From Chamaelirium japonicum (Eukaryota; Streptophyta; Magnoliopsida; Liliales; Melanthiaceae): a stretch of 64,000 nt of DNA. Of the stretch, positions 36,096 to 45,730 are shown piece by piece. The translations under genes and the position numbers were made by a program. The number at the start of each line of letters is the position of its first letter. Within the stretch, counting starts at the first letter, position 1. Where the stretch lies: NCBI GenBank assembly GCA_947650365.1, contig OX393550.1, forward strand, positions 52,650,879-52,714,878. Reading direction: 5' to 3'. Below the pieces are notes generated by a model. The model made no database searches, was not told where the DNA came from, and saw only the letters and a program-made list of their open reading frames with translations.

Positions 36096-36214
36096 TGTAA
36101 AGGCCATGATGAATAAAGTTCTTTTCCAAATGTTCAAATGTGCAAGTGTTCAGCTTTTCAATTCAAGTTCTGAAGCAGTTTCAAATTATTCAAATTCAAG
36201 TTACCAGGTCTTTT

Positions 36215-36545
36215 AACAAGTTTGGGTGTTAGAGTTGCGACTCAACCCCTTACTGGCAAATGTTAAAACCATTTCAGGTTATCATTCAAAGCAACCTTCA
36301 AGTCACTGGTCGGTTTAACAAGTTGGGAAGTTTGTGTTGCGACACTACCCCTTACTTACAAATGTTAAACTGACCTTCAATTTCAATATTCAATTTTAAT
36401 CAATTTCGATATCGTTTAACAGGTTTGGGTGCTTGAGTTGCGACTCAGCCCCTTACATACGAGTGTTACACGAATTTAAATTCAATTTTCAAAGCTACAA
36501 CAAGTTTAGGTAATCGAGTTGCAACTCGACCCCTTACATTCAAAA
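36215..36545 (+). repeat. Four divergent repeats with gagttgcgactc inverted core
   Basis: A unit of roughly 100 bp: acaagtttgggtg, then gagttgcgactc, then accccttac and aatgtta. It occurs near 36215, 36315, 36420 and 36490 with spacing changes. The core is a near-perfect 12-bp palindrome, broken in the second unit. Confidence 0.7.
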
Positions 36546-36722
36546 GATTGTATCTATTCCAACGCTATCCAGAACATGATATTTGAAGACATTCAACTCA
36601 AGAGACATCCAACTTTCAAACACCCAAAAGATTTCTATTATCAAAAATTGTCAAGTACAGGAGTGAGCTTTTTCATATCAAGAGCTTACAAGTGTAAACA
36701 ACAAAAAAGAAGATGGGAGATC

Positions 36723-37271
36723 TCAAGGTTTTGCCACACTTTGCGCACGCGACTTCTCTCCCTCGGATCCAGCGCGAGCTTTGCTCGCAACCGAAGCCTT
36801 TGAAGATCGGACACTGCTGGCATGGGCCCTAAATGCCTCCATCGCCTTCTCGGCTGTTTCCCGGTAGCTCTTGACTTCAGATAGCGCATACTCTAACTCC
36901 TTCTTGGAGGTCTCCTCTCGGGCAGCAAAGGCAGCATGCTGGGCAGCAAGTTGTTCCTTCAGCTCCTTAATTTCAGTTGCACGATCACTAGACACGGTCT
37001 CAACCTTGCAGAGCCGATTCTTCAAGGATTCAAGTTCATGACCTTGTGCCTCGTTACGGTTCTGCAACCCCTTCATCTCCAGTTTCTCTTTGTGAAGCTC
37101 CTCGATCTTGGCCTTGAGAAACTCCTTCTTTGAGGACAGCACCTCCCTCAGCTTGTCCCTCTCCTCACAGGCAGCCTTCAGTTCAGCTGTCAAACGGGAT
37201 ACTTCAGCTGAAGCTTCCCTTTCTCCCGCCTTCCTGGAGAGCTTGCTTGCGACTTTCAAAACTGCTGAGTT
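36723..37271 (-). pseudogene. Tat-B antisense gene: terminal coiled-coil exon
   Basis: A minus-strand open segment of about 182 codons rich in Glu/Lys/Ala/Leu with clear heptads. It ends in a Ser/Lys/Arg-rich tail that could be nuclear-targeting. It starts at a strong splice acceptor (cttttgtacttttgcag|aactc, exon from 37271), so the ATG further upstream at 37325 probably lies in intron. Its position and character match the last exon of the Tat-A antisense gene. The upstream exons and promoter are not found. The 118-bp array occupies their place, so the gene is probably decapitated. Confidence 0.7.
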
Positions 37272-37404
37272 CTGCAAAAGTACAAAAGAGTTAGAATTAT
37301 TTTGAAGATTCAACTCATTGCACAAGTATTTTGTCCGATCAACCGGCGGGATGGTGGGTAATTTACCAGAGGATCAGACGAAAAACAGGCTCTTTCGCCT
37401 TAAC

Positions 37405-39066
37405 CCTCAAAAACTTGACCGGCTAATTTTAACCGATCGGTCAAACTTGACCGATCGGTCAAAATCATTCGATCGGTCGATTTTCTACTGGATCAGGCAA
37501 AAAACTTGTGTTATTTGCCGATCACCCAAACCTTGACCGGCTGATTTTAGCCGATCGGTCAAACTTGACCGATCAGTTAAAATGAACCGATCGGTCGATT
37601 TTCTACTAGATCAGGCAAAAAACTTGTGTTTTTTACCGATCACCCAAACCTTGACCGGCTGATTTTAACCGATCGGTCAAACTTGACCGATCGGTCAAAA
37701 TCAACCGATCGGTCGATTTTCTACTGGATCAGGCAAAATACTTGTGTTTTTTGCCGATCACCCGAACCTTGATCGGCTGATTTTAGCCGATCGGTCAAAC
37801 TTGACCGATCGGTCAAAATCAATCGATCGGTCGATTTTCTACTGGATCAGGCAAAAAACTTGTGTTTTTTGCCGATCACCCAAACCTTGACCGGCTGATT
37901 TTAACCAATCGGTCAAACTTGACCGATCGGTCAAAATCATTCGATCGGTCGATTTTCTACTGGATCAGGCAAAAAACTTGTGTTTTTTGCGGATCACCCA
38001 AACCTTGACCGGCTGATTTTAGCCGATCGGTCAAACTTGATCGATCGGTCAAAATCAACCGATCGGTCGATTTTCTACTGGATCAGGCAAAAAACTTGTG
38101 TTTTTTGCCGATCACCCAAACTTTGACCGGCTGATTTTAGCCGATCGGTCAAAATCAACCGATCGGTCGATTTTCTACTAGATCAGTCAAAAAACTTGTG
38201 TTTTTTGCCGATCACCCAAACCTTGACCGGCTGATTTTAACCGATCGGTCAAACTTGATCGATCGGTCAAAATCAACCGATCGGTCGATTTTCTACTGGA
38301 TCAGGCAAAAAACTTATGTTTTTTACCGATCACCCAAATCTTGACCGGCTGATTTTAACCGATCGGTCAAACTTGACCGATCGGTCAAAATCAACCGATC
38401 GGTCAATTTTCTACTAGATCGGTCAAAAAACTCTGTTTTTTGACCGATCACTCCAACCTTGACCGGCTGATTTTAGCCGATCGGTCAAACTTGACCGATC
38501 GGTCAAAATCAACCGATCGGTCGATTTTCTACTAGATCGGTCAAAAAACTTGTGTTTTTTGCCGATCACCCAAACCTTGACCGGCTGATTTTAATCGATC
38601 AGTCAAACTTGACCGATCGGTCAAAATCAACCGATCGGTCGATTTTCTACTAGATCGGTCAAAAAACTTGTGTTTTTTGCCGATCACCCAGACCTTGACC
38701 GGCTGATTTTAACCGATCGGTCAAACTTGACCGATCGGTCAAAATCAACCGATCGGTCGATTTTTCATTGGATCAGGCAAAAAACTTGTGTTTTTTATCG
38801 ATCACCCAAATCATGACCGGCTGATTTTAACCGATCGGTCAAACTTGACCGATCGGTCAAAATCAACCGATCGGTCAATTTTCTACTAGATCGGTCAAAA
38901 AACTCTGTTTTTTGACCGATCACTCCAACCTTGATCGATTGAATTCGACCGATCGGTCAAAATTGACCGATCGGTCAAGTTTGGCCGATCGGTTAAGTTT
39001 GACCGATCGGTCAAATTTGACCGATCAGTCAAGTTTGACCGATCGGTCAAAATTGATCGATCAGTC
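37405..39066 (+). repeat. Tandem array, about 14 x 118 bp, of palindromic W-box-like units
   Basis: The word ggctgatttt (or a variant) recurs at 37421, 37539, 37657, 37775, 37893, 38011, 38129, 38229, 38347, 38465, 38583, 38701, 38819 and about 38937. The period is exactly 118 bp except one 100-bp unit. Each unit has two or three copies of the palindrome ttgaccgatcggtcaa or a close variant. From 38948 to 39066 the array collapses to consecutive 18-bp palindrome units. Confidence 0.95.
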
Positions 39067-39177
39067 TATTTTTTCGCTAACATTTCGACAGAGCTCCTTT
39101 TGACAGGGGATCGATAGCTTTGCACCAATAATCCAAGCCAGCCAAGGCGAACTCTTAGCTAACTTGGAGGGGGTAAC

Positions 39178-40015
39178 TGTGGGTGCAAATTTTGGTAAAA
39201 AATCTGCAAGCAGCGGGACCCACCGGCCCTGCCTGGTGGGCCCCCGGAGACTACAGCGGGACCCACCGGCCCTGCCTGGTGGGCCCCCGGAGACTACAGC
39301 GGGACCCACCGACCCTGCCCGGTGGGCCCCCGAAGACTACAGCGGGACCCACCGGCCCTGCCTGGTGGGCCCCCGAAGACTACAGCGGGACCCACCGGCC
39401 CTGCCTGGTGGGCCCACGAAGACTATCGCAGGACCCACCGGCCCTGCCTGGTGGGTCCAATAGCCTGTGGAAACCCCCAGAAGACGATAGCGGGGCCCAC
39501 CAGCTTTACCTGGAAGATCCCCAGATACTGCAGCAGAAACCGCCATTTACCACCAGAGAATCCTATAAATAGCAGAGCCTTCGAATGTAAAAGGATCCAA
39601 TTTCAAATCCAGAGAGAATCCAGAAAAGGAAGATCAGTGCCATCATCGATCATCTGATATCTGATTTCAGAAATCAGAGTTCTGGAAGTGCCAACCCTCT
39701 CAATCTTCAACTCTTTTTGATCTTATTCTCTCCTTCGAAGAGATCAGTGTGTCTTCTGTGAGACTCGGCCTGTCGAGATCACTCCGATAAAAGTGTTAGT
39801 GAATTCGGGTTGCTCCCTATAGCACGGAGACGTAGGCTTCGGCTGAACTCCGAGATCACATCTCTCGTGTCAACTCTCTGATTGTATCTCCCTCTCTGTT
39901 TGCATATCAAAAGCAGCTATTCAATCAACAGATCGAACAACGATCTCTTCGACTCGAAACCTCAATTGACTGGTGAGGCGAGGTCTTCGGGTCGGCACGA
40001 AGATTTTCCCCCACA
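39178..40015 (+). repeat. Tat-B 3' LTR (838 bp)
   Basis: It matches the 5' LTR with few substitutions but has six 43-bp units instead of seven. TATA box at 39564-39571. Confidence 0.93.
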
Positions 40016-40455
40016 GCCTGAGTCTCCCTGTTGAGGACCTCATACTGTCGAGCAAGCGTTGCCTTTTCCGACGCAGCTGCCTGGTCGAGGGAAGACTTCA
40101 GCACTGCTAGTTCAGCCTCGTAAGCTGCCTTGGCAGCTTGTGACTCACTTCGTTGCCTCTTGATTACAGCGGCTTGATCCTTGAACCGAGCCTCTACCGC
40201 AGCAAGCTCAGACTGCGCAGTCTCCAGAGCGTCCTGAAGATCGAAGCGGTCAACAGCAACATCCACCTGTGTGAATTCAAGTTGGGCCTTGATTTCGGCC
40301 ACCTCCTCAGAATGGAGCTTTCGGGCTTTTGCCAGCAAGTCATAGGGTTTTACTAACTCTCGCTGGGTAGTCCTCAAGGAGAGCTCGAGCTGAGCAATCC
40401 TTTGGGCGCCCCCCTCTGCAGCTCAGCTGGCCAATATAGTGATGCAGCTACCCAT

Positions 40456-40541
40456 CTGTCAAAAGTGGAAGCGATAAGTGTCAATGAGTTGGTAGAGAGA
40501 GTTACTATTGTAAACAAGTCATCAACTCCAAGAAGACTCAC
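40456..40541 (-). other. Predicted 86-nt intron in Tat-A antisense gene
   Basis: The minus-strand donor CACGAG|GTGAGT and acceptor CTTTTGACAG|AT flank an 86-nt segment. Removing it joins the open Ser/Pro-rich exon (ending DLHE, phase 0) to the coiled-coil exon frame. Confidence 0.65.
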
Positions 40542-42250
40542 CTCGTGGAGGTCGACAAGCGAGTCCTGCCAGCAGGAACCACCTGCCCCCGTATCCTCCC
40601 CCTCACGTCCCGGAGGAGGAGCCAAATCCTCTCCCTCCATCTCATGGGGAGCAGAGGTCCAGCTAGAGCGACGGCGAGATGCAGCCTCAGTAGCCCCGCG
40701 AGGAGACCTAGGAGGGGGCCTGGCGACGCCCTCTGAAGTAGAGGATGAAGGCGAAGGAACATGGCGTCGTACGTTCAAGTGATCATACGGCGTGGCAAAG
40801 GACAGAGCAGCATGAGCGCGAGACGAAGTTCGTGCTCGTGACTCTGCAGATTCAGATGGCACGACTTGTCTATTCCTCCCGGAGGAAGGAAAGGGAGTGT
40901 ATCCGCGTGATATCTTTGATTCCTCTACCTCAACATAATGTGGACCAGGGGAGAGCACATCTTCCACCTAGTCGTCGGGGAGGGAGTGCAGCACCTTGTA
41001 AGCAGATCGTCTCGTGACGTGAATGCCGGGAACATCATCTTTACCGACGTCGCTGGTAGACTCGACCAGAATGACGCACCTTCTTGAGTTCCCAGTTGAC
41101 CCCGCTGTGTCACGAGCGGCAACTGTCGCCTACCGTCACCCGCAGCTGCAGTAGACCTTGTGTGGCGCTTGAGGATCATGCAAAGCTTAGACATTACTGT
41201 GTTGGAATTGTAGCGTCTAACGGAGCTGACATACCTATCGAAAAGTTTCATAGAAGGAGCAGATGGTTCCTCTCCTCCACTAGTTGCCATCGGTTGTTTC
41301 CCCTTCTTAGGAGTGTTATGAGCTCTGACTATCGGGAGCTTCGGAAATAATTGCCGTCAGTCGTCGTCATCCTGGGTGACTCGCTTGATCAGCGCATCCA
41401 GGTCTTCCTCGACACCCTCGGGGCACTTGAGTTGCCCTGATGGGTAGAAATCTTTAATAGCATAAGCTAGATGGGAAACAGTTCCGGGGACCTTGTTGCG
41501 ACCCCTCCACGGTCCCCCAACCATGAGGGAACACTCCTTCCAGCCCCTAACAGAGTCGGACAAGCCCCAATAGGAGGACGATTGCCGACGCACGCCTACA
41601 AACTGAAATATGAGTACACGCTTCCAACGGTCACCTTGTAGTCCTTTATAAAGTAATTCTTAAGGAGGTAGGCCACGCAAAGCTGCTGCCCCACCATCTC
41701 TTCTATCGTTTCAATGCACCAAAGTATCCTCCATCCGTTGCCGACAATCTGGCTCGGAGACACTCCCATGCGCTCCAACAGACGACCGGAGAAACTTGCC
41801 AAAGGAAGTCTTAGGTCGCACCGCAGTTGTCCTAAAGTGACGATCGTGCGGTCGTCCATAGGGTCCAAGGGACTAGTCGCGAAGGAACGAGAGATGTCAT
41901 TGGGAATGTAGTACGCTGCCCGGATGTCTTCCAGCAGCGGAAACTTCTTGGGTACGGAGAACCAACTGAACGACATCGTCGGTGAAGAAGTTACTGACTC
42001 ACGCAACGAGACGTGTAACATCCAACACGCAGCCCCGAGGTGTGTATCAAAAAAGAGCTACGACGAAGCTACCGACTCACGCAGCGAGATGTGCGACCTC
42101 CTACACGCAGCCCCGAGGCGTGTATCTAAAAGAAAGCTACAGCGAAGCTACCGACTCACACTACGTCCCGCCGACCCGAACATAACCTCCCCAATAGAAG
42201 AGAAGGAGAGAAAATCTGAAGCAGAGGAAGAAATATGAATCCTCTAAGCC

Positions 42251-42260
42251 CTATTTATAG
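42251..42260 (-). promoter_or_regulatory. TATA box of Tat-A antisense gene
   Basis: ctataaatag on the minus strand, about 280 bp before the likely ATG at 41976. The leader between them contains a unit of about 78 bp repeated roughly twice (about 41990-42165, starting gtgagtcggtagcttcg in minus orientation). Confidence 0.6.
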
Positions 42261-42499
42261 AAAAAGTAGGAACTTTGGAGAGTTGGTTCGGATCTCGAAA
42301 AAGGAAGAGGCTGGGTGGCGACGTGTGGTGACGCTATGTGGCGAAAAACTGAAAAAAGCCCAGACTGCCACTTGTAGCTCCAACAACACTAAAATTGGGA
42401 TTAGCACCATCGTGGCACGCAAATCAAACCGGCACACAAACCGAGGCAAAATATTCCTGATCGGGCGGGGCTTAAAACCGACCAATCAGGAGGGGGTAT

Positions 42500-43880
42500 T
42501 GTGTGTACCTTGACGAACTTACTGGGGGCCGTAACTTTGTCATGGGTCGGCCACGAACTTACTAGGGGGCGTAACTTCGTCACGGGTCGGCCACGCGTGA
42601 AGCGGAGAAGAAGGCGAACACAAAGTTACCAGGGCCCGTAACTTCGTCATGGTCGGCCACGCCCGAAGCGGAGGAGAAGGCAAAGACGAACTTACCGGTA
42701 GCCATAACTTCGTCGCGGGTCGGCCACGCGCGAAGCAGAGGAGAAGGCGAAGGCGAACTTACCAATAGCCGTAACTTCGTCGCGGGTCGGCCACGCGCGA
42801 AGCAGAGAAGAAGGCGAACGCGAAGTTACCGGGAGCCGTAATTTCATCGCGAGTAGGTCGCGCGTTAAAATGAAGCAGGGGGGGTCCAAGCTCCCCCCCC
42901 AGGCCGGCCGCGCGCTAAAATGGAGGCAGGGGGGGTCCAAGCTCCCCCCCCCCCCCCCCCCCCCCCCGGCCGGCCGCGTGCTAAAATGGAGGATGTGGGG
43001 GTCCAAGCTCCCCGCCCCCCACCCTGGGCGGCCGCGCGCTAAAATGGAGGCAGGGGGGTCCAAGCTCCCCCCAAACCCTGGTCGACCGCATGCTAAAATG
43101 GAGGCAAGGGGGGGTCCAAGCTCCCCCCCCCCCCCCACCCCACCCTGGTCGGCCGCGCGCTAAAGCCAGGAGGGGGAGTCCAACTCCCCTCCCCCCTGGT
43201 CGGTCGCGCATTAAAGCCAAGAGGGGGGAGTCCAAGCTCCCCCCCTGGAGGTCGACCATGAATTAAAATGGAGAGAAGGGCAACGGTTGAACCCGAAAAT
43301 CTCGGGTGCATAGCGGTTACGGGGTGCAGCCCATGCTCCCGAGATTTTCGGCCGGAATTAACAGATGCTGATCGCGCGCCACGTCCCCACCACACCGACG
43401 GTTGAGTGCTTTGCGGAGGCACGTCGTCAACTCGGCCCGCACGCAGCGCTCCAACCGTCATCCCGGCACTATAAAAGGGGACCTACCCCTTCAGCAGAAT
43501 GGACCGAATTCAGGAGGAGGTGATGTCCGATTCTTTCTGGAATTTACGGAGCTAGAGAGATCGAGATTGCAGAGGTCGGTATCTTAACCGAAATTGCAGT
43601 GATCGGTATCTTAACCGAGATTGCAGTGGTCGGTATCTTGAGTGAGATTGCAGAGGTCGGTAATTTGGGTGACCGATCCTCTTAGAGTGTAATCGGGTAA
43701 AGGGTGAGAGATTGTAACTTGAATTGCTGTGATAGTAAATTTGTGCCCCATCCTGTGGTTTTTTTTCCTTCGATGTTGAGAAGGGGTTTTTTCACATAAA
43801 TCCGATCTTTTTCATCTCTTTGGTTTGTTAGATTGTATAACTCAAGTGAACTGTTCGGTTCAAGTAAAAACCCCCCCACA
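42500..43880 (+). repeat. Tat-A 3' LTR (1381 bp)
   Basis: It pairs with 19837-21278 with scattered substitutions and several length changes in C runs. TATA box at 43470-43478. It ends 494 bp before the wax synthase ATG in the same orientation, so it could supply promoter activity toward the gene. Confidence 0.93.
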
Positions 43881-44295
43881 CTAATCAATCTGGAAAATTT
43901 ATTAGTCCAAATCCAATTTACTAGCCTTTACTTGGCGGGTCAGAAAAACAAACAGTTTTGTAGGGTTTACTACTCCATAGCCTATCATGTGGGAGCTATA
44001 TTACTATTTAAATTTGTTTAGTGGATTTATTTCATGATAGAAGAGTATAATCCAATCATTGATTGCCACATCAGTTTATTGGAGCCTATTGCTCTAACAA
44101 CTATTTAGAGCCAACTATTGTTATTATTATATTATTGCCTCCCTTTACTCACTGTATATCTTCATTTCAACTGACTGATACAGAGAGAGAGAGAGAACTC
44201 TGCCACCGTTGACGGAGAAATATTGATTCTCTCTGTTTGGTGTTTTAGAATTGGAAAACTCCCGCTTCCAATCTCCGATCCTTAAATTCCCAGGA

Positions 44296-44351
<56 letters not shown>

Positions 44352-44374
44352 CGGAGGAGCACAAACAAAATAAG
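43881..44374 (+). promoter_or_regulatory. Wax synthase proximal upstream and 5' leader (block U1, proximal part)
   Basis: Similar to 62619-63160 in U2. It contains AT-rich DNA with a possible TATA region (ttattatattattg, about 44121-44134). A GA microsatellite of about 48 bp (44301-44348) follows, close to the ATG. The block is conserved in both copies of the tandem unit. I could not fix the transcription start. Confidence 0.6.
44301..44348 (+). repeat. (GA)n microsatellite in wax synthase 5' leader
   Basis: An uninterrupted GA run ending 26 bp before the ATG. The paralogous leader carries a longer, interrupted GA run at 62936-63048. Confidence 0.9.
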
Positions 44375-45397
44375 ATGGAGGGAGAACTGAAGAGCGTGGT
44401 TGGAGTATCGATGTGGGTGTCGGTGGCGATGACCTACGCGCGCTTCGCGTCGGCAAGGATCCCGCCGGGGAGGCGCCGCCTACTCACCTTACTCCCCGTC
44501 CTCTGCCTCCTCCCCCGCCTCCCCTGGTCCTTCTCCACAGTCCACCTTCGCGGAATCTCCGCCTTCTTCCTCACCTGGCTCGCCGTCTTTAAGCTTCTCC
44601 TCCTCTCCTTCGGCCTCGGCCCCCTCTCCCCCTCCCTCCCCCTCCTCACCTTCGTCTCCACCGCCTCCCTCCCCGTCAAGCTCAGACCTCCCACCAAATC
44701 CCCACCCCCACAACCCGACCGCCGACTCCTCAGCTCCGCCGTCAGGGCAGCCCTCCTCGTTGCCCTCACCTCCCTCTACCACTACAAGCACCGGATCCAC
44801 AACTACCTCCTCCTTACCATCTACTGCTGCCACATCTACCTCGCCCTGGAGCTCGTGCTCGCCTCCGCCGCCTTCCTCGCCGGCGCTCTACTGGGCATGG
44901 ACCTCGAGCCCCAGTTCGACGAGCCCTACCGCGCCACCTCCCTCCAGGACTTCTGGGGCCGCCGGTGGAACCTCATGGTCACCGGCATCCTCCGCCCCTC
45001 CGTGTACGGCCCCGTCAGCGCCCGGTGGGGCCAGGCCGCCGGCGTCATGGCCACCTTCCTCGTCTCCGGCCTCATGCACGAGATCGTGTTCTACTACCTC
45101 ACCCTCTCGAGCCCCACGGGGGAGGTCACCTGCTTCTTCGTCCTCCACGGCCTCTGCACAGCGGCGGAGGCGAGGGCCAAACGGGCTGGATGGCGGCCGC
45201 ACGCGGCGGTGGCTGGGCCGCTCGCGATCGGATTCGTCGTGGCCACGGCATTCTGGCTCTTCTTCCCACCCATACAGAGGGTCGGGGCGGACGAGCGGGC
45301 GTTGGAGGAGTGCGCGGCGGTGATGGGGCTCTTGGAGGACGGCGGCCGAGCTCTCACCGGTTTGGTTATGAACCGGCCGTTGCCGGGGGTTTTTTGA
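44375..45397 (+). CDS. Wax synthase-like long-chain-alcohol O-fatty-acyltransferase (MBOAT family)
   Basis: The predicted enzyme joins a fatty acyl-CoA to a long-chain alcohol to make wax esters, in the ER membrane. It has 340 residues in one exon, the usual size and structure of plant wax synthase-like genes. Several hydrophobic segments are spread along the protein (about residues 35-50, 60-95, 120-135, 143-175, 222-242, 252-262 and 277-299). The conserved FWGRRWN lies at residues 193-199, and LMHE contains the likely catalytic His235, with hydrophobic flanks as in MBOAT acyltransferases. The ATG follows a 5' leader with a GA run; the context is aagATGg. Codons are very G/C-rich at third positions, which suggests a monocot. 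No frameshift or internal stop is present, so it is probably functional. Substrate range cannot be read from sequence; sterol acyltransferase activity is known for some relatives. Confidence 0.93.
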   Translation: MEGELKSVVGVSMWVSVAMTYARFASARIPPGRRRLLTLLPVLCLLPRLPWSFSTVHLRGISAFFLTWLAVFKLLLLSFGLGPLSPSLPLLTFVSTASLPVKLRPPTKSPPPQPDRRLLSSAVRAALLVALTSLYHYKHRIHNYLLLTIYCCHIYLALELVLASAAFLAGALLGMDLEPQFDEPYRATSLQDFWGRRWNLMVTGILRPSVYGPVSARWGQAAGVMATFLVSGLMHEIVFYYLTLSSPTGEVTCFFVLHGLCTAAEARAKRAGWRPHAAVAGPLAIGFVVATAFWLFFPPIQRVGADERALEECAAVMGLLEDGGRALTGLVMNRPLPGVF

Positions 45398-45505
45398 TAC
45401 CTATTTTCCGAAGCTACTATCATCGTGGAAGGCATCGGCAGAGCAACATTGAAGGGGTATATTTAGAATTTTCTCTATTTGTTATTTAATAAAGTAGACG
45501 GAGCT
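45398..45505 (+). other. Wax synthase 3' UTR with poly(A) signal
   Basis: A canonical aataaa at 45488-45493 lies 91 bp after the stop codon. The SINE insertion begins 12 bp later, so the normal cleavage site is probably displaced into or beyond the SINE. Confidence 0.6.
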
Positions 45506-45719
45506 TTTATTTTTTATTTTTTGATATCGGCGGGTGTCCCGAAACCTTTCGGGCAATGGCCCACTTCAGGCTCGGACTAATCCCTCCGGGAGTGAAGCCC
45601 AACCCACTCGGCAATTCCCACTTCACTCCTGGGTAAATCGAGGGGAGGAAGAGTTGAACCCACAACCTCATCACCAAAGCATCAGTTGCTTTGCCAACTG
45701 TCCAATCCCCTGGTGGGTA
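45506..45719 (-). mobile_element. tRNA-derived SINE (214 bp) in wax synthase 3' region
   Basis: On the minus strand it begins with an A-box-like segment (ttggacagttggcaaagca), a B-box-like gggttcaactc 40 bp further on, and ends in an A-rich tail (aaaaaataaaaaataaaa). The 11-bp target-site duplication tagacggagct lies at 45495-45505 and 45720-45730. It is in antisense orientation to the gene. Weak open frames across it are chance. Confidence 0.88.
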
Positions 45720-45730
45720 TAGACGGAGCT

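Larger units (their letters stand above)
29182..40015 (+). mobile_element. Tat-B: 10.8-kb Gypsy/Tat retrotransposon nested in Tat-A
   Basis: LTRs at 29182-30057 and 39178-40015 start TGTGGGTGC and end CCCCACA. A perfect target-site duplication gcctg lies at 29177-29181 and 40016-40020. The Tat primer site tggcgccgtctgtggga is at 30061-30077 and the polypurine tract (ggaggggg) at 39166-39173. It contains gag, protease, RT with two RNase H domains, integrase, an antisense coiled-coil exon and a 118-bp tandem array. The LTRs are more alike than those of Tat-A and the genes have fewer stops, agreeing with its later arrival. The insertion splits the last exon of the Tat-A antisense gene. Confidence 0.95.
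29080..42260 (-). pseudogene. Tat-A antisense accessory gene (split by Tat-B)
   Basis: It reads on the minus strand from a TATA box at 42251-42260 to a stop at 29080-29082, excluding Tat-B (29182-40015). The first coding block (from about 41976 to 41596) resembles the plant family Pfam calls 'putative gypsy type transposon' (Transposase_28): segments YYIPNDISRSF, LERMGVSPSQIVGNGWRIL, QQLCVAYLL. A frame change near 41595 leads to a block ending in acidic residues (41357), then a Ser/Pro/Arg-rich part. A GT-AG intron lies at 40456-40541. The last exon (40455-40016, continued at 29181-29080) is a heptad-rich coiled coil, with a TGA at 40423-40425 where CGA (Arg) fits. The open frame runs straight across the Tat-B target site. 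In maize/Zea Grande elements, an antisense gene in this place is transcribed from its own promoter and encodes a nuclear protein. Its function is unknown. Confidence 0.8.
19837..43880 (+). mobile_element. Tat-A: 24-kb Gypsy/Tat retrotransposon, split by Tat-B
   Basis: LTRs at 19837-21278 and 42500-43880 start TGTGTGTACC and end CCCACA. Target-site duplication ctaat lies at 19832-19836 and 43881-43885, and the empty site is preserved in U2 at 62619-62623. The primer site ttggcgccgtctgtggga (21282-21299) is typical of Tat-lineage elements, and a polypurine tract (aggaggggg) precedes the 3' LTR. Order: LTR, gag, protease, RT, RNase H, second RNase H, integrase, 145-bp tandem array, antisense gene, LTR. 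The second archaeal-type RNase H, the long 3' region and the antisense gene are hallmarks of Tat. All sense genes carry stops. Without Tat-B it would be about 13.2 kb. Confidence 0.95.

Noticed and set aside
37405..39066. CRISPR-like regularly spaced repeats
   Set aside because: The whole 118-bp unit is conserved, with no unique spacers, in a plant retrotransposon.
38912..39103. 63-codon frame of repeated LTDRSNLTDRS-type residues
   Set aside because: Translation of the 18-bp palindrome run; no independent support.
18637..43955. Possible larger DNA transposon with ends ctgtttgaattcaaaaac and its rough inverse near 43935-43955
   Set aside because: The inverted match is short and interrupted and no target duplication is visible.
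44760..45323. 187-codon and other frames overlapping the wax synthase gene
   Set aside because: Alternate frames of a very GC-rich gene; the 340-residue frame has the MBOAT motifs.
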